DNA from: Pseudocitrobacter faecalis | Lineage (GTDB): Bacteria; Pseudomonadota; Gammaproteobacteria; Enterobacterales; Enterobacteriaceae | Reading direction: 5' to 3' | DNA: 64,000 bases | Assembly (NCBI GenBank): GCA_003315335.1 | Contig: QNRL01000009.1 | Coordinates: 186,001 to 250,000 of the forward strand | Part shown: positions 26,424-37,905 of the stretch, in pieces | Numbering within the stretch: position 1 is the first letter of the stretch | Layout: the number at the start of each line of letters is the position of its first letter | The notes under the pieces: model-generated | Told to the model about the DNA's origin: nothing | Seen by the model: only the letters and a program-made list of their open reading frames with translations | Database searches by the model: none | Made by a program: the position numbers and the translations under genes

Positions 26424-27665
26424 TCAGTCTTTCGGCTGAGGGCAACGTTGTTCCTTCCAGTGGGCGACGGCTTTAATGCGACGGCGCGTTAACTCTTCGC
26501 GGATTGCCGGCCCCTGAAACCCCGCTTCAATGACCTCTTTATTCGATACACCTTTCGCCACTATCCAGGATTCACGCAGCAAGCGCCCTTGCGGGTAATC
26601 GCTGGCTTCAAAATGGGTGCGCCCACGCACGTCGGCTTCGCTGGTTAGCGCAATCTGCTCGACGCGCTGAGGCTTGCGCCAGGCATCGATAGCATCGAAC
26701 AGCTTGACGATCGTTTTTGGTTGCAGAATCGGGAAGGTATGAATGAGATCGTGGAACTCTGCCACCAGTTTCGCCAAATCGCGCATCTCATTAGGCACTT
26801 TCAGACGCTGGCAGAGTTGTTCCACCAGTTTGACGCCCGCCGGGCCGTGACCATGATGACGCGGCCAGAGATGTTTTGGCGTTAAACCTTTGCCTAAATC
26901 GTGGCAAAGAGTCGCGAAGCGGATGTCGATCTCCGGGCTCAGCATTGCCGCCATCGTTAGCGTCATCAGCGTATGCACGCCGGTATCGATTTCCGGATGC
27001 CATTTCTCCGGCGCAGGCACGCCGTACAGCGCGTCAACTTCCGGGAACAGAACTTTCAGCGCGCCGCAGTCGCGTAAGGTCTGGAAAAAGACCTGTGGGT
27101 TGCGAGTACCGAGCGCGCCTTCTGTCTCTTTCCACACACGTTCCGGCGTCAGGTGTTCAAGTTCGCCGGCGGCAGTCATGTCGCGCATCAGCGTCAGTGT
27201 TTCATCGGCAATACGGAAGCTAAGATGGGCATATCGGGCGGCAAAACGCGCCACGCGCAGCACGCGGAGCGGGTCTTCACCAAAGGCGGGGGAAACATGA
27301 CGCAGCAGGCGGTTTTGCAGATCGGCACGACCGCCGTAAGGGTCGATAATCGTGCCGTTGTCGTCCTGTGCGAGGGCGTTCACTGTCAGATCGCGGCGAA
27401 GTAAATCTTGCTCCAGCGTCACATCCGGTGCGGCATAGCAGGTAAAACCCGTATACCCGGAACCCGATTTACGCTCGGTACGCGCCAGCGCATACTCTTC
27501 ATGACTTTGCGGATGCAAAAACACAGGAAAATCGCGGCCTACCTGCTGGTAGCCCGCGTCGAGCATTTGCTGTGGCGTCGCACCGACCACGACCCAGTCT
27601 TTATCTTTGACCGGCAGGCCTAATAAACCGTCTCTTACCGCACCACCGACCAGATAACTCTTCAC
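26424..27665 (-). CDS. cca: multifunctional CCA-adding tRNA nucleotidyltransferase
   Basis: Adds or repairs the 3' CCA of tRNAs, and in this family also has phosphatase and 2',3'-cyclic phosphodiesterase activities. It has 413 residues. The N-terminal nucleotidyltransferase domain has [10 protein letters not shown] and the metal-binding DKDWVVVG; the RRDLTVNA motif follows, and the C-terminal HD domain includes CHDLGKG. The 3' end of the gene overlaps a GCCCTCAG/CTGAGGGC hairpin shared with the uppP end. Divergent-style neighbour ygiM follows on the same strand upstream. Confidence 0.96.
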   Translation of the reverse strand: MKSYLVGGAVRDGLLGLPVKDKDWVVVGATPQQMLDAGYQQVGRDFPVFLHPQSHEEYALARTERKSGSGYTGFTCYAAPDVTLEQDLLRRDLTVNALAQDDNGTIIDPYGGRADLQNRLLRHVSPAFGEDPLRVLRVARFAARYAHLSFRIADETLTLMRDMTAAGELEHLTPERVWKETEGALGTRNPQVFFQTLRDCGALKVLFPEVDALYGVPAPEKWHPEIDTGVHTLMTLTMAAMLSPEIDIRFATLCHDLGKGLTPKHLWPRHHGHGPAGVKLVEQLCQRLKVPNEMRDLAKLVAEFHDLIHTFPILQPKTIVKLFDAIDAWRKPQRVEQIALTSEADVRGRTHFEASDYPQGRLLRESWIVAKGVSNKEVIEAGFQGPAIREELTRRRIKAVAHWKEQRCPQPKD

Positions 27666-27723
27666 GCCGCGTTTCTCCTCACTGTTGTCCTGTGTGGATA
27701 ATACGAGAGAAGCGACGTTATGG

Positions 27724-28344
27724 CTAATTCATCCAGCGGTCTTTACGCTTACGGCTTGGCACCAGATGCGGCAGCACCAGGCCAAGAATCAGGCCCGCGC
27801 CCAACACGCCGCCACCGTACATAAACCACTGCATGATGATGGTGCGCTGTTTATCGTCGAGCTGCAGATTAGCGGCGCTCACTTTTTTCTGTGCCACGAT
27901 AAGCTCATTTTTCAGCTTTTGATTCTCTTCTTTCAGGCTGTTGATCACGCTGTCGCTCTGAGAGACTTTGGTCTGCATTTCAGCGGTACGCTGATTCCAG
28001 GTCGAATCGATGTTAGTCAGCTTGTCCGTCAGGGTTTTCACCTGATTTTCCAGATCCGGCACACGGGTGCGCAGGCTCGGGGTTTCCGTCAGCTCTTTCA
28101 GCGGGATCCACGCGGTACGGCCATTGCCGTCGCGAACTTGTCCATACTGGGTGCCGGGATTGGTTTGCAGCAGGGTGACTTCTTCACCGGCATTAATAGA
28201 GCCCACCAGGCGATAGTTATCGCCAGGGCCGCTGCGAACCCAGGTATTCAGTTCATCAGAAACATAACGCTTCTCTTCTGCGTGAGTGACGGCGGAAGCG
28301 GTGAGTGCAAGTAAAGTGACTGCGATTAGGCGTAATTTTGGCAT
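27724..28344 (-). CDS. ygiM: SH3b-domain membrane protein YgiM
   Basis: Predicted periplasmic protein anchored in the inner membrane, function not firmly known. The start is ATG 28344 ([22 protein letters not shown], 206 residues as in E. coli). Order: signal peptide (1-22), bacterial SH3 domain (about 25-92: [22 protein letters not shown] ... AWIPLKEL), a coiled coil (about 100-165), then a transmembrane helix ([21 protein letters not shown]) and a short basic cytoplasmic tail. Usually next to cca. Confidence 0.92.
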   Translation of the reverse strand: MPKLRLIAVTLLALTASAVTHAEEKRYVSDELNTWVRSGPGDNYRLVGSINAGEEVTLLQTNPGTQYGQVRDGNGRTAWIPLKELTETPSLRTRVPDLENQVKTLTDKLTNIDSTWNQRTAEMQTKVSQSDSVINSLKEENQKLKNELIVAQKKVSAANLQLDDKQRTIIMQWFMYGGGVLGAGLILGLVLPHLVPSRKRKDRWMN

Positions 28345-28595
28345 CAGGTCATCGTTTTTGTCATAAAAGTGGAACGATAGTAGTGGCAACAGTCTGGCGA
28401 CGCAAAGCCTTCTACAGCAATCAGAATCATCCAGGAGGCGCGGGTGACGTCGCAATAGTGTTAACCGCGTAAAGTTGCCGCGCAAATTGCGCATTGCATG
28501 GTAATTTTTCGCAAAATACTATCTACTGACAAAAAGATTACCTGGAAGTTCGCCGAAAGGGTACTTCAGGGCCACGAAACCATAAGAAATCAGCC

Positions 28596-29897
28596 ATGGC
28601 ACAAGAAATTGAATTAAAGTTCATCGTTGATGAGGCAGGTGTTGAAGCCCTGCGTCAGCATCTCTCCACCCTAAAAGCCGAGCATACGGCCGCCGGGAAA
28701 CTCCTCAATATTTACTACGAAACCGAAGATAACTGGCTGCGGCGTCATGACATGGGCCTGCGCATTCGCGGCGCTGGCGATCGCTATGAAATGACCCTGA
28801 AAGTGGCCGGTCGTACGGTGGGCGGGCTGCATCAGCGCCCGGAGTACAATATCGACCTTGATGAACCGACCCTCGCGCTGGAAAAACTGCCTGCAGAAGT
28901 CTGGCCGAATGGCGAGATGCCCGAAGGGCTGGCGGCGCAGGTGCAGCCGCTGTTCAGCACCGATTTCATGCGTGAAAAGTGGGTAGTCAGTCACGGCAAG
29001 AGCCAGATTGAAATTGCGCTCGACCTGGGCGACGTCAAAGCGGGCGAGCATCAGGAGCCAATTTGCGAGCTGGAACTGGAACTGCTTTCCGGTGACACCG
29101 TCGATGTTCTGACGCTGGCGCAGCAACTGAGCCAGACGGGGCTGGTGCGTCAGGGCAGCCTGAGCAAAGCCGCGCGCGGCTATCATCTCGCACAGGGCAA
29201 TGAGGAGCGTCCGCTCAAACCTGCTGAAATCATGCAAATTGCGCCGAAATCGACCATTGAGCAGGGGCTGGAAGCGGCGCTGGAAAAAGCGCTGGCGCAC
29301 TGGCAATACCACGAAGAGCTGTGGGTTCGCGGTAATAGAAAAGCGAAAGACGAAGTGCTGGCGGCAATCGGCCAGATTCGCCACACGCTGATGCTGTTTG
29401 GTGGCGTGGTACCGCGCAAAGCCAGCGCGGCGCTGCGCGATTTACTGACCCAGGCAGAAGCGGTGCTGGGCGGCGATATTTCCGCTCATGATGCCGCCTT
29501 TAACGTGGCGGTGACCCAGGCCAAGCTGGCCTTCACCGAGTGGCTGGTGACGCGCGGCTGGCGGCCTTTCCTGAATGCCAAAGCGCAGACCAAAATCAGC
29601 GACTCCTTTAAGCGTTTCGCCGATACCCATCTTTCACGCCAGGCGGCAGAGCTGCGCACCACTTTTGCGTATCCCCTGGGCGACAGCTATGCCGACCAGT
29701 TGCCACGTTTAACGCGCGATATCACCTGCGTGCAGCTGCTGGCGGGTTATTACAATCGCGCGCAGGCCGACGCATGGCTGGCGAACTGGCTGGGGCTGCG
29801 TCACGCCATTTTGACGCGCCAGCACATCGAAATTGAACATTTCCGCAATGAAGCACTGGCGGTTGAGCCATTCTGGTTACACAGCGGAAAACGATAA
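28596..29897 (+). CDS. ygiF: inorganic triphosphatase YgiF (CYTH + CHAD)
   Basis: Hydrolyses tripolyphosphate. It has 433 residues. The N-terminal CYTH domain starts with the ExExK motif (E4, E6, K8 in MAQEIELKF) and covers about 1-200. The C-terminal CHAD domain (about 215-430), histidine-rich and helical, is thought to bind polyphosphate. 21 bases before glnE on the same strand, as in E. coli, where the two are adjacent. Confidence 0.95.
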   Translation: MAQEIELKFIVDEAGVEALRQHLSTLKAEHTAAGKLLNIYYETEDNWLRRHDMGLRIRGAGDRYEMTLKVAGRTVGGLHQRPEYNIDLDEPTLALEKLPAEVWPNGEMPEGLAAQVQPLFSTDFMREKWVVSHGKSQIEIALDLGDVKAGEHQEPICELELELLSGDTVDVLTLAQQLSQTGLVRQGSLSKAARGYHLAQGNEERPLKPAEIMQIAPKSTIEQGLEAALEKALAHWQYHEELWVRGNRKAKDEVLAAIGQIRHTLMLFGGVVPRKASAALRDLLTQAEAVLGGDISAHDAAFNVAVTQAKLAFTEWLVTRGWRPFLNAKAQTKISDSFKRFADTHLSRQAAELRTTFAYPLGDSYADQLPRLTRDITCVQLLAGYYNRAQADAWLANWLGLRHAILTRQHIEIEHFRNEALAVEPFWLHSGKR

Positions 29898-29918
29898 CTG
29901 ACCTCAGGGAAACCGAGT

Positions 29919-32759
29919 ATGACCCCGCTTTCATCGCAGTTACAGCAGCACTGGCAAACGTTGGTTGAGCGGCTACCAGAGACCTTTCCGGTAGCGACAC
30001 TGACGCCGCAGGCGCAGGCCGTCATGACGTTCAGCGATTTCGTTCAGCAAAGCCTGACGATCTATCCCGAATGGCTGGAGACGCTCGCCAGCCAACCGCC
30101 GCAGGCGGACGAATGGCAACACTATCGCGACTGGCTACAGGCCGCGCTGGTCGATGTAACCGATGAAGCCGGGCTCATGCGTGAACTGCGGTTGTTCCGT
30201 CGACGTATCATGGTACGCATCGCCTGGGCGCAGTCGCTATCGCTGATTTCTGAAGTGGATACGCTGCAACAGCTCAGTGTGCTGGCCGAGACGCTGATCG
30301 TCAGCGCCCGCGACTGGCTCTATGACGCCTGTTGCCGCGAATGGGGCACGCCCAGCAACGCCGACGGCGTCGCGCAACCGCTGTTGATTCTTGGCATGGG
30401 CAAGCTGGGCGGCGGGGAGCTGAACTTCTCCTCAGATATCGACCTGATTTTTGCCTGGCCGGAGCACGGCTCCACGCGCGGCGGGCGACGCGAACTCGAC
30501 AACGCCCAGTTCTTTACCCGTCTTGGTCAGCGGCTGATTAAAGTGCTCGATCAGCCGACGCAGGATGGCTTTGTCTATCGCGTCGATATGCGCCTGCGTC
30601 CGTTTGGTGACAGCGGCCCGCTGGTGCTGAGCTTTGCCGCGCTGGAAGATTATTACCAGGAGCAGGGGCGCGACTGGGAACGCTACGCGATGGTGAAAGC
30701 GCGAATTATGGGCGACAACGATGACGTCTGGAGCAAGGAATTACGCGCAATGTTGCGGCCCTTTGTTTTCCGTCGCTATATCGACTTCAGCGTGATTCAG
30801 TCGCTGCGTAGCATGAAAGGGATGATTGCCCGAGAAGTGCGTCGCCGGGGGCTGAAAGACAATATCAAGCTCGGTGCGGGCGGCATCCGCGAAATCGAAT
30901 TTATCGTCCAGGTGTTCCAGTTGATTCGTGGCGGGCGCGAACCGTCGTTACAGGAGCGCTCACTGCTGCCGACGCTTGCGGCGATTGAAAACCTGCATCT
31001 GCTTTCAGAGCAGGACGCAAACGCGCTGCGCGAAGCCTATCTTTTCCTGCGTCGCCTGGAAAATCTCCTGCAAAGCATCAACGATGAACAGACGCAAACC
31101 CTACCGGGCGACGACCTTAACCGCGCGCGCCTGGCGTGGGGAATGGGTGTGGCTGACTGGGAGACGCTCACCGTACAGCTTGAAGGGCTGATGGCGGGCG
31201 TGCGCCGCATTTTTGACGAACTGATTGGCGACGATGAATCTTCGCCGGAAGAAGAGACGCTGGCTGAAGACTGGCGTGAACTCTGGCAGGACACGTTGCA
31301 GGAAGAGGACAACCCGCCGGTACTGGCGCACCTCAGCGAGGACGATCGCCGCCAGGTGGTGGCGCTGATTGCGGATTTCCGCAAAGAACTGGATAAACGA
31401 ACCATTGGCCCGCGCGGTCGTCAGGTGCTCGATTCGCTGATGCCGCATCTGTTGAGCGAAGTGTGTGTTCGCGATGATGCCCCGGTGCCGCTGATGCGCA
31501 TCACTCCATTGCTGATTGGCATCGTTACGCGCACCACTTACCTGGAATTGCTCAGCGAATATCCGGGAACATTGAAACACCTTATCCGGCTGTGCGCCGC
31601 CTCGCCGATGGTGGCGAGCCAGCTGGCGCGTTATCCGCTGTTGTTGGATGAACTACTCGACCCCAACACGCTTTATCAACCGACAGCGACCGATGCCTAT
31701 CGCGATGAACTCCGTCAGTATTTGTTGCGCGTGCCGGAAGAGGATGAAGAACAACAACTGGAAGCATTGCGCCAGTTTAAACAGGCGCAATTGCTGCACA
31801 TTGCGGCGGCGGATATCGCCGGTACGCTGCCGGTTATGAAAGTGAGCGACCACCTGACCTGGCTTGCGGAGGCGATGATTGACGCCGTGGTACATCAGGC
31901 GTGGACGCAAATGGTTGCTCGTTATGGGCAGCCAACGCACCTGCACGATCGCCACGGACGCGGTTTTGCGGTAATTGGTTACGGCAAGCTGGGCGGCTGG
32001 GAACTGGGTTACAGTTCCGACCTGGATCTGGTGTTCCTTCACGATTGCCCGGCGGATGTGATGACCGATGGCGAACGCGAAATTGATGGTCGCCAGTTCT
32101 ACCTGCGTCTGGCGCAGCGCATTATGCATCTGTTCAGCACGCGAACCTCTTCTGGCATCCTTTATGAAGTTGACGCGCGTTTACGTCCCTCCGGCGCGGC
32201 GGGAATGCTGGTGACGACCGCCGAAGCCTTTGCTGATTATCAGCAGAACGAAGCGTGGACATGGGAGCACCAGGCGCTGGTTCGCGCGCGCGTGGTTTAT
32301 GGCGACCCGCAGCTTCAGCAGCAGTTTGATACTATTCGCCGCCAGATCCTCACCAACGTGCGAGACGGCGACACCTTACGCACGGAAGTGCGTGAAATGC
32401 GTGAAAAAATGCGCGCCCATCTTGGTAATAAACATCGCGATCGCTTTGATATTAAGGCTGATGCTGGTGGGATCACGGACATCGAATTTATTACGCAATA
32501 TCTGGTGCTGCGCTACGCCCATGACAAACCGAAACTGACCCGCTGGTCAGATAATGTGCGCATCCTCGAGCTGCTGGCGCAGAACGACATCATGGACGAG
32601 CAGGAAGCACAGGCGTTGACCCGCGCCTACACCACGCTGCGCGATGCGCTGCATCATCTGGCGTTGCAGGAATTACCGGGGAACGTCGGGCTGGAGCGTT
32701 TTACCGCCGAGCGTGAACAGGTAGAGGCGAGTTGGCTGAAGTGGCTGGTCACGCCGTGA
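29919..32759 (+). CDS. glnE: glutamine synthetase adenylyltransferase/deadenylase GlnE
   Basis: Controls nitrogen assimilation by adding or removing AMP on glutamine synthetase, in response to PII (GlnB) and glutamine. It has 946 residues, as in E. coli. Two nucleotidyltransferase domains: the first, with [18 protein letters not shown] at about 169, removes AMP; the second, with [18 protein letters not shown] at about 690, adds it. A regulatory linker lies between. Followed closely by hldE. Confidence 0.97.
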   Translation: MTPLSSQLQQHWQTLVERLPETFPVATLTPQAQAVMTFSDFVQQSLTIYPEWLETLASQPPQADEWQHYRDWLQAALVDVTDEAGLMRELRLFRRRIMVRIAWAQSLSLISEVDTLQQLSVLAETLIVSARDWLYDACCREWGTPSNADGVAQPLLILGMGKLGGGELNFSSDIDLIFAWPEHGSTRGGRRELDNAQFFTRLGQRLIKVLDQPTQDGFVYRVDMRLRPFGDSGPLVLSFAALEDYYQEQGRDWERYAMVKARIMGDNDDVWSKELRAMLRPFVFRRYIDFSVIQSLRSMKGMIAREVRRRGLKDNIKLGAGGIREIEFIVQVFQLIRGGREPSLQERSLLPTLAAIENLHLLSEQDANALREAYLFLRRLENLLQSINDEQTQTLPGDDLNRARLAWGMGVADWETLTVQLEGLMAGVRRIFDELIGDDESSPEEETLAEDWRELWQDTLQEEDNPPVLAHLSEDDRRQVVALIADFRKELDKRTIGPRGRQVLDSLMPHLLSEVCVRDDAPVPLMRITPLLIGIVTRTTYLELLSEYPGTLKHLIRLCAASPMVASQLARYPLLLDELLDPNTLYQPTATDAYRDELRQYLLRVPEEDEEQQLEALRQFKQAQLLHIAAADIAGTLPVMKVSDHLTWLAEAMIDAVVHQAWTQMVARYGQPTHLHDRHGRGFAVIGYGKLGGWELGYSSDLDLVFLHDCPADVMTDGEREIDGRQFYLRLAQRIMHLFSTRTSSGILYEVDARLRPSGAAGMLVTTAEAFADYQQNEAWTWEHQALVRARVVYGDPQLQQQFDTIRRQILTNVRDGDTLRTEVREMREKMRAHLGNKHRDRFDIKADAGGITDIEFITQYLVLRYAHDKPKLTRWSDNVRILELLAQNDIMDEQEAQALTRAYTTLRDALHHLALQELPGNVGLERFTAEREQVEASWLKWLVTP

Positions 32760-32761
32760 AA

Positions 32762-32772
32762 TGTGCTATTAT
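32762..32772 (+). promoter_or_regulatory. extended -10 promoter before hldE
   Basis: TGTGCTATTAT contains TGnTATTAT, an extended -10 element, 35 bases before the hldE start. It would let hldE be expressed separately from ygiF-glnE. Confidence 0.4.
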
Positions 32773-32806
32773 CGCGCCAAATTTTTGAATCTCTCAGGAG
32801 ACACGA

Positions 32807-34240
32807 ATGAAAGTAACGCTGCCAGAATATGAGCGCGCAGGGGTGATGGTTGTTGGTGATGTGATGCTGGATCGCTACTGGTATGGCCCAACCAGCCGTA
32901 TTTCCCCGGAAGCGCCGGTGCCGGTGGTGAAGGTTGAAACCATCGAGGAACGTCCTGGCGGCGCGGCGAACGTGGCGATGAATATCGCGTCCCTGGGAGC
33001 GAATTCTCGTCTGGTCGGCCTGACCGGTATTGATGACGCGGCGCGCGCATTGAACAAAGCGCTGGCGGACGTAAACGTCAAATGTGATTTCGTCTCTGTG
33101 GCAACGCACCCGACCATTACCAAGCTGCGTGTGCTGTCGCGTAACCAGCAACTGATTCGTCTCGACTTCGAAGAAGGCTTTGCCGGGGTTGACCCGCAGC
33201 CGCTGCATGACCGCATTAAAAGCAGCCTGGCGAGCGTGGGCGCTCTGGTGCTTTCCGACTATGCCAAAGGCGCGCTGGAAAGCGTACAGCAGATGATTAA
33301 GCTCGCACGTGAAGCGAACGTCCCGGTATTAATCGACCCGAAAGGCACTGATTTTGAACGTTATCGCGGTGCGACGTTGTTAACGCCAAACCTCTCTGAG
33401 TTTGAAGCGGTTGTCGGTAAGTGCAAAAGCGAAGCGGAGATCGTTGAGCGCGGCATGAAATTGATTGCCGATTACGAACTTTCCGCACTGCTGGTAACGC
33501 GTTCCGAGCAGGGTATGACGCTGCTTCAGCCGGGTAAAGAGCCGCTGCATCAACCGACCCAGGCGCAGGAAGTGTATGACGTCACCGGTGCCGGTGACAC
33601 GGTGATTGGTGTGCTGGCGGCAACGCTCGCGGCGGGTAACTCACTGGAAGATGCTTGCTACTTCGCTAACGCGGCGGCAGGCGTGGTGGTGGGTAAACTC
33701 GGCACTTCAACCGTTTCGCCTATCGAGCTGGAAAACGCCGTGCGCGGTCGTGCGGAAACCGGCTTTGGCGTGATGAGCGAAGAAGAGCTGAAACAGGCGG
33801 TGGCCGCGGCGCGTAAACGCGGTGAGAAAGTGGTGATGACCAACGGTGTCTTCGACATTCTGCACGCGGGTCACGTCTCTTATCTCGCTAACGCGCGCAA
33901 GTTGGGCGATCGTCTGATTGTCGCGGTAAACAGCGATGCCTCGACCAAACGTCTGAAGGGGGAATCCCGCCCGGTGAACCCGCTGGAACAGCGTATGATC
34001 GTGCTGGGCGCACTGGAATCCGTCGACTGGGTGGTTTCCTTTGAAGAGGATACGCCGCAGCGTTTGATCGCCGGGATCTTACCGGATCGCCTGGTGAAAG
34101 GCGGCGATTATAAACCTGAACAGATTGCCGGCAGTGAAGAAGTGTGGGCCAACGGCGGTGAAGTACTGGTGCTCAACTTCGAAGACGGGTGTTCGACCAC
34201 CAACATCATCAAGAAGATTCAAAAAGACGCTAATAAGTAA
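32807..34240 (+). CDS. hldE: bifunctional heptose-7-phosphate kinase / heptose-1-phosphate adenylyltransferase
   Basis: Two steps in making ADP-heptose for the lipopolysaccharide inner core. It has 477 residues. The N-terminal ribokinase-fold kinase (about 1-318) has the GGAANVAMN motif and the anion hole GAGDTV near 261. The C-terminal nucleotidyltransferase (about 345-477) starts with [14 protein letters not shown], including the HxGH motif, and has the ISSTT-like SDASTK segment. CAGGAG precedes the ATG. Also called rfaE. Confidence 0.97.
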   Translation: MKVTLPEYERAGVMVVGDVMLDRYWYGPTSRISPEAPVPVVKVETIEERPGGAANVAMNIASLGANSRLVGLTGIDDAARALNKALADVNVKCDFVSVATHPTITKLRVLSRNQQLIRLDFEEGFAGVDPQPLHDRIKSSLASVGALVLSDYAKGALESVQQMIKLAREANVPVLIDPKGTDFERYRGATLLTPNLSEFEAVVGKCKSEAEIVERGMKLIADYELSALLVTRSEQGMTLLQPGKEPLHQPTQAQEVYDVTGAGDTVIGVLAATLAAGNSLEDACYFANAAAGVVVGKLGTSTVSPIELENAVRGRAETGFGVMSEEELKQAVAAARKRGEKVVMTNGVFDILHAGHVSYLANARKLGDRLIVAVNSDASTKRLKGESRPVNPLEQRMIVLGALESVDWVVSFEEDTPQRLIAGILPDRLVKGGDYKPEQIAGSEEVWANGGEVLVLNFEDGCSTTNIIKKIQKDANK

Positions 34241-34261
34241 GCGGTACTCACTTCATTTAAA

Positions 34262-34293
34262 AGCCCTGTCGCCTTCGAACGACAGGGTTTTTT
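34262..34293 (+). terminator. hldE terminator
   Basis: CCCTGTCG and CGACAGGG arms around CCTTCGAA, followed by six T, 20 bases after the hldE stop. Confidence 0.88.
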
Positions 34294-34437
34294 ATTGATT
34301 AATCAGAAATATGATTTAGCACATTTTTTATCCACAATAAGCGCACGGAATGTCCAAATTCTGATTTTTGGTCGGCGAATACTGAAATCAGATAAAGCAT
34401 ATACACTCAGATATACAACGACTGAAGGAGTATGCCG

Positions 34438-34641
34438 ATGGACAACAGCAATATTTATTCCCTGAATAATTTTGATTTTTTGGCCCAGAGCTTTGCCAGA
34501 ATGCACGATCAGGGTCAGGACGTTGATTTAGAAGCGATTACCGGCAACATGGATGAAGAGCACCGCGTCTGGTTTTGCAAGCGTTATGAACGCTATTGCC
34601 GGATGGTAGAGAAGCGTAAGGAAACTGAGCTGGAACACTGA
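34438..34641 (+). CDS. glgS: surface composition regulator GlgS (ScoR)
   Basis: Small acidic cytoplasmic protein, 67 residues. In E. coli it is RpoS- and cAMP-dependent, was first linked to glycogen synthesis, and affects motility and type 1 fimbriae. The start is ATG 34438 because AAGGAG at 34425-34430 is 7 bases away; the ATG at 34432 is too close to it. The core [16 protein letters not shown] and [17 protein letters not shown] match E. coli GlgS. Confidence 0.92.
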   Translation: MDNSNIYSLNNFDFLAQSFARMHDQGQDVDLEAITGNMDEEHRVWFCKRYERYCRMVEKRKETELEH

Positions 34642-34681
34642 TTCATTTGCCCCGGGAGTCGCGTGGGGACGTAGATCGTAG

Positions 34682-34712
34682 GCCGGGTAAGCGCAGCGCT
34701 ACCCGGCTTTTT
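34682..34712 (+). terminator. REP-like hairpin with T-run after glgS
   Basis: GCCGGGT and ACCCGGC arms around AAGCGCAGCGCT, followed by TTTTTC. It has REP-type sequence and also qualifies as a rho-independent terminator; it ends at the stop of convergent ubiK. Confidence 0.7.
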
Positions 34713-34713
34713 C

Positions 34714-34980
34714 TTACTCTTTATCTTCCACTGACGTGGCCGCACGACCTTCGAGCTCGCTAAGACGCTGTTCAAGAAGCGCCAGTTTCTCACGCGTACG
34801 CAGCAACACCTGCGTTTGCACATCAAACTCTTCGCGGCTCACCAGATCCAGACGAGTCAACTGTGACTGCAGAACCTGACGCACTTTTTTCTCTACATCA
34901 TCCCCGAAATCACGGAGGCCTTTCGGCATAGATTCATGGACCTGGCGTGCGATTTGTTCAATTTTTTTCGGGTCAATCAT
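34714..34980 (-). CDS. ubiK: ubiquinone biosynthesis accessory factor UbiK
   Basis: Formerly YqiC. 88 residues. In E. coli and Salmonella it binds UbiJ and lipid and is needed for aerobic ubiquinone synthesis. An amphipathic N-terminal part ([21 protein letters not shown]) precedes a predicted coiled coil (about 55-80, with [19 protein letters not shown]). Divergent from ribB, with the riboswitch between. Confidence 0.93.
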   Translation of the reverse strand: MIDPKKIEQIARQVHESMPKGLRDFGDDVEKKVRQVLQSQLTRLDLVSREEFDVQTQVLLRTREKLALLEQRLSELEGRAATSVEDKE

Positions 34981-35106
34981 CGTCGTTTACCTGATTTGTC
35001 TGTTCTGACAATCATTGTAGTGCCTTCGCCTGGTTCTATAAACCAGAATTGTTCGAAGCTTATGCATTGCCGAAGATAGTCAATAGCGTTATAGTGAGTA
35101 CGCTTA

Positions 35107-35248
35107 TTCTCAGGGCGGGGCGAAATTCCCCACCGGCGGTAAATCAGCTACGGCTGAAAGCCCGCGAGCGCTTTGAGTGCAAACTCAAAGGTCAGCAGAT
35201 CCGGTGTAATTCCGGGGCCGACGGTTAGAGTCCGGATGGGAGAGAGTA
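35107..35248 (+). ncRNA. FMN riboswitch (RFN element) controlling ribB
   Basis: The conserved RFN blocks are in order: TTCTCAGGGCGGGGCGAAAT, CCACCGGCGGTAAA, AGCCCGCGAGC, GGTCAGCAGATCCGGT, TCCGGGGCCGACGGTTAGAG and GGATGGGAGAGAG. FMN binding lowers ribB expression. About 110 bases lie between the aptamer and the ribB start, enough for an expression platform; it has no strong T-run, so control at translation or by Rho is likely, as in E. coli (sroG). Confidence 0.95.
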
Positions 35249-35356
35249 ACGATTCAGTCGGGCTGAGCCCGCTCGCGTTATCCATTTGCCGCTAAACCGG
35301 CACTCCTAAGACTGCCCTGATTCTGGTAACCATAATTTTAACGAGGTTTTTTTACC

Positions 35357-36010
35357 ATGAATCAGACGCTACTTTCCTCTTTTGGTACTGCTTTTGAACG
35401 CGTTGAAAACGCACTGATTGCTCTGCGCGAAGGCCGCGGCGCGATGGTGCTGGACGACGAAAACCGTGAAAACGAAGGCGATATGATCTTCGCCGCCGAA
35501 AACATGACTGTTGAACAAATGGCGCTGACTATTCGTCACGGTAGCGGCATCGTGTGTCTGTGCCTGACGGAAGAACGCCGTAAACAGCTGGATCTGCCGA
35601 TGATGGTAGAGAACAACACCAGCGCATACGGGACGGGCTTCACCATTACCATCGAAGCGGCACATGGCGTGACTACCGGCGTTTCCGCCGCTGACCGTCT
35701 GACCACCGTCCGCGCGGCAATTGCTGACGATGCAAAACCGTCCGACCTGAATCGTCCGGGCCATGTCTTCCCGCTGCGCGCGCAGAAGGGCGGCGTACTG
35801 ACTCGTGGCGGCCACACTGAAGCGACCATCGACCTGGTTACTCTGGCGGGCTTCAAACCGGCGGGCGTACTGTGTGAACTGACCAACGACGACGGTACCA
35901 TGGCGCGTGCGCCAGAGTGCATCGAGTTTGCCCGCAAACACAATATGGCGTTGGTGACAATTGAAGACCTGGTGGCATATCGCCAGGCGCACGAGCGTAA
36001 AGCAAGCTGA
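35357..36010 (+). CDS. ribB: 3,4-dihydroxy-2-butanone-4-phosphate synthase
   Basis: Converts ribulose-5-phosphate to the four-carbon unit of riboflavin plus formate. It has 217 residues, the E. coli length, and no fused GTP cyclohydrolase II domain. The acidic active-site loop [19 protein letters not shown] and later [24 protein letters not shown] are intact. ACGAGG precedes the ATG; regulation is by the FMN riboswitch upstream. Confidence 0.97.
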   Translation: MNQTLLSSFGTAFERVENALIALREGRGAMVLDDENRENEGDMIFAAENMTVEQMALTIRHGSGIVCLCLTEERRKQLDLPMMVENNTSAYGTGFTITIEAAHGVTTGVSAADRLTTVRAAIADDAKPSDLNRPGHVFPLRAQKGGVLTRGGHTEATIDLVTLAGFKPAGVLCELTNDDGTMARAPECIEFARKHNMALVTIEDLVAYRQAHERKAS

Positions 36011-36031
36011 TTGCTGGTTCAACGCCTGTAG

Positions 36032-36061
36032 GCCGGATAAGACGTTTAAGTTGCATCCGGC
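36032..36061. repeat. REP element after ribB
   Basis: GCCGGAT and ATCCGGC arms with a 16-base centre, in the usual GTAGGCCGGATAAG context. Confidence 0.65.
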
Positions 36062-36065
36062 ACTG

Positions 36066-36088
36066 AAAGCCCGCTTCGCGGGCTTTTT
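36066..36088 (+). terminator. ribB terminator
   Basis: AAAGCCCGC and GCGGGCTTT arms with loop TTC and five T. Because it is flanked by A and T runs it can also act on the convergent fimbrial operon ending at 36094. Confidence 0.85.
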
Positions 36089-36093
36089 CGTTT

Positions 36094-37161
36094 TTAGTTG
36101 TAGTTAATTTTATATAACACCACTGTCTGGAACGGCCCAATTTTTACCGTTTCACCTGCCGCCTGACTGAGTTCTGCCTGATAGTTTTTTTCTCGCACCA
36201 ACAGGTTTGAGTCGAAACTGGCGAACTCTTTGTAATCGTTATAGGTAAAGAAAGTATTATCTTCCGTATCGCGAATCTTTATTTGTAGCCCATTACTTAA
36301 CCTCAGTGATGTATCGTTATCCGCCAGTGTTTCTGTGGTGTAGAACGATGAAGAGACCTTAAACGTGTCTGTACATTCTGAATCAGCAATGTTTTTTGTG
36401 GTTTTGACCGAGAAGCTGCGGGTTAACGTTTTATGGTTAATTTCCATGTTGTTAAACGTGCCAAAATCGATGGTCTGGTTTTCCGGGTAGATACTGAACT
36501 TGACGCTACAGTCCAGAACACGAATCTGATCCAGGCCCGTCACATGATACTTGAGGTTTTTTGCTTCCGGGTTCTGGTTTACGCCGCCAACGCCGTCGAA
36601 CTGCACCAAAATATAGTCACTGATACTGCTTTTATAATCGTGAGGCGGCATCGTGATTATCTTCACATACAGCCTCATACGGGCAATAAACGTACGCGAG
36701 TAGTGAATGTTATTAACGTCGCCAGAACAAAGATCGTGCTCCCAGCCTGCCGCCTTAATTTGTTCCGGTGTGTAGATAGCAAGCTGTTTATTATCAAGGC
36801 ATTGATGGGTATCAATGCCGATGCTGCCCTGAGAGGCGTCGTAGTCTACGCCTTCGTAGGTGACGCCAAGCTGATAATAGGGATCGTTGACGGATGTGTA
36901 AGGGTTTACCCACGCATAGATATCTTCGTTTCCGAAGTTTGGCGCGGTGCCCGTGTCACAATAAACCGGAATTTTAATATCATTACTTTCCCAAATTTTA
37001 TCACCGGCTTTGGCATTACCAGGCACGGCGAAAGGCTCGATATTGGTAAAGCCTTCCACCGGCCCATTTGAGGTACCCAAATGACAGTTCACGGCAAAAG
37101 CCGATCGCAGCGGAAGCAACGTGGCTAAGGCCAACGCCAGGATAACCAGTATGCGCCTCAT
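36094..37161 (-). CDS. yqiI: fimbrial tip adhesin, YqiI-like
   Basis: Putative adhesin at the end of the ygi fimbrial operon, 355 residues. Signal peptide 1-23 ([16 protein letters not shown]), then an N-terminal putative receptor-binding half ([15 protein letters not shown] ...) and a C-terminal pilin half (from about 220: [20 protein letters not shown]) ending in the beta-strand [12 protein letters not shown]. It overlaps the chaperone gene by 4 bases. The order matches E. coli yqiG-yqiH-yqiI; the receptor is unknown. Confidence 0.85.
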   Translation of the reverse strand: MRRILVILALALATLLPLRSAFAVNCHLGTSNGPVEGFTNIEPFAVPGNAKAGDKIWESNDIKIPVYCDTGTAPNFGNEDIYAWVNPYTSVNDPYYQLGVTYEGVDYDASQGSIGIDTHQCLDNKQLAIYTPEQIKAAGWEHDLCSGDVNNIHYSRTFIARMRLYVKIITMPPHDYKSSISDYILVQFDGVGGVNQNPEAKNLKYHVTGLDQIRVLDCSVKFSIYPENQTIDFGTFNNMEINHKTLTRSFSVKTTKNIADSECTDTFKVSSSFYTTETLADNDTSLRLSNGLQIKIRDTEDNTFFTYNDYKEFASFDSNLLVREKNYQAELSQAAGETVKIGPFQTVVLYKINYN

Positions 37162-37892
37162 TGTTTTTTCTCCGGTGGCGCTTTGACGTCACAGTGAGCA
37201 TTACAGCGGACATTGAGCATGCGTAGCCCACCGTAGTCGTCAATATAGCCCAACATAAACACGTTTCCTGTATAACGATTCGCATTGAGCGTTTGCGAGC
37301 CAAAGGGTGAAAGCATCGTGCTTTCATATCCGGGGAATACGGCTTTATCGTCTTTGCCAAAGAAGGCCAGGGTGATGTAGTAGGGAGTAGGGTTTTTGAC
37401 CAGCAGCGAACTCCCTTGTTGAGATGCGGTGATTTGCTGCTCAATTTTCGCATCAGGCGATTTTTTTAGGCCCACTGGCCGCCAGAACAGTTTAAGTTTT
37501 GACTGTAATGCCAACTGCAAAACCGCATGGTTATCGTTATTTTCCGGGACGGGCGGAATTTCACGCACGTTGAAGTAAAAGAGAGACTCGCGGTCAGTGG
37601 GCAGAGTGCTGGCTTTACTTTGTTTAACAATACGAACCTGACTTATTGCCCCGGGTTCCAGGCGCTGAATGGGGGGCAATGCCGCAATGGCACTGTCATC
37701 TTTTTGGCCATGCTCGTTTTCAATCCAGGAGTAGGCGAGGTAGGGCTGTGATTTGCTTTGATTCTCCAGTTTCAGGCTGCTGGCCTTCTCATCCGCATGA
37801 AAGATAACGCGGGTTCTGTCAGGTAAAACGGCTGCATGGCTTGTTAATGGCAGTAGTACACAGAGAAGGGGGAGTACTTTAGAAAGTGTCAT
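37158..37892 (-). CDS. yqiH: periplasmic fimbrial chaperone, YqiH-like
   Basis: PapD/FimC-type chaperone, 244 residues. Signal peptide 1-20 ([20 protein letters not shown]), first domain with [20 protein letters not shown] and the conserved NVREIPP segment (donor-strand edge), second domain with [12 protein letters not shown]. It serves the usher and subunits of the same operon; 13 bases after the usher stop and a 4-base ATGA overlap with the adhesin gene. Confidence 0.9.
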   Translation of the reverse strand: MTLSKVLPLLCVLLPLTSHAAVLPDRTRVIFHADEKASSLKLENQSKSQPYLAYSWIENEHGQKDDSAIAALPPIQRLEPGAISQVRIVKQSKASTLPTDRESLFYFNVREIPPVPENNDNHAVLQLALQSKLKLFWRPVGLKKSPDAKIEQQITASQQGSSLLVKNPTPYYITLAFFGKDDKAVFPGYESTMLSPFGSQTLNANRYTGNVFMLGYIDDYGGLRMLNVRCNAHCDVKAPPEKKQ

Positions 37893-37905
37893 TTCTCATC
37901 CTTAA

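Noticed and set aside
36433-37071. Long plus-strand ORF (212 codons) inside yqiI
   Set aside because: It is antisense to a well-supported adhesin gene, has no ribosome site and no recognisable domain; its openness follows from yqiI codon use.
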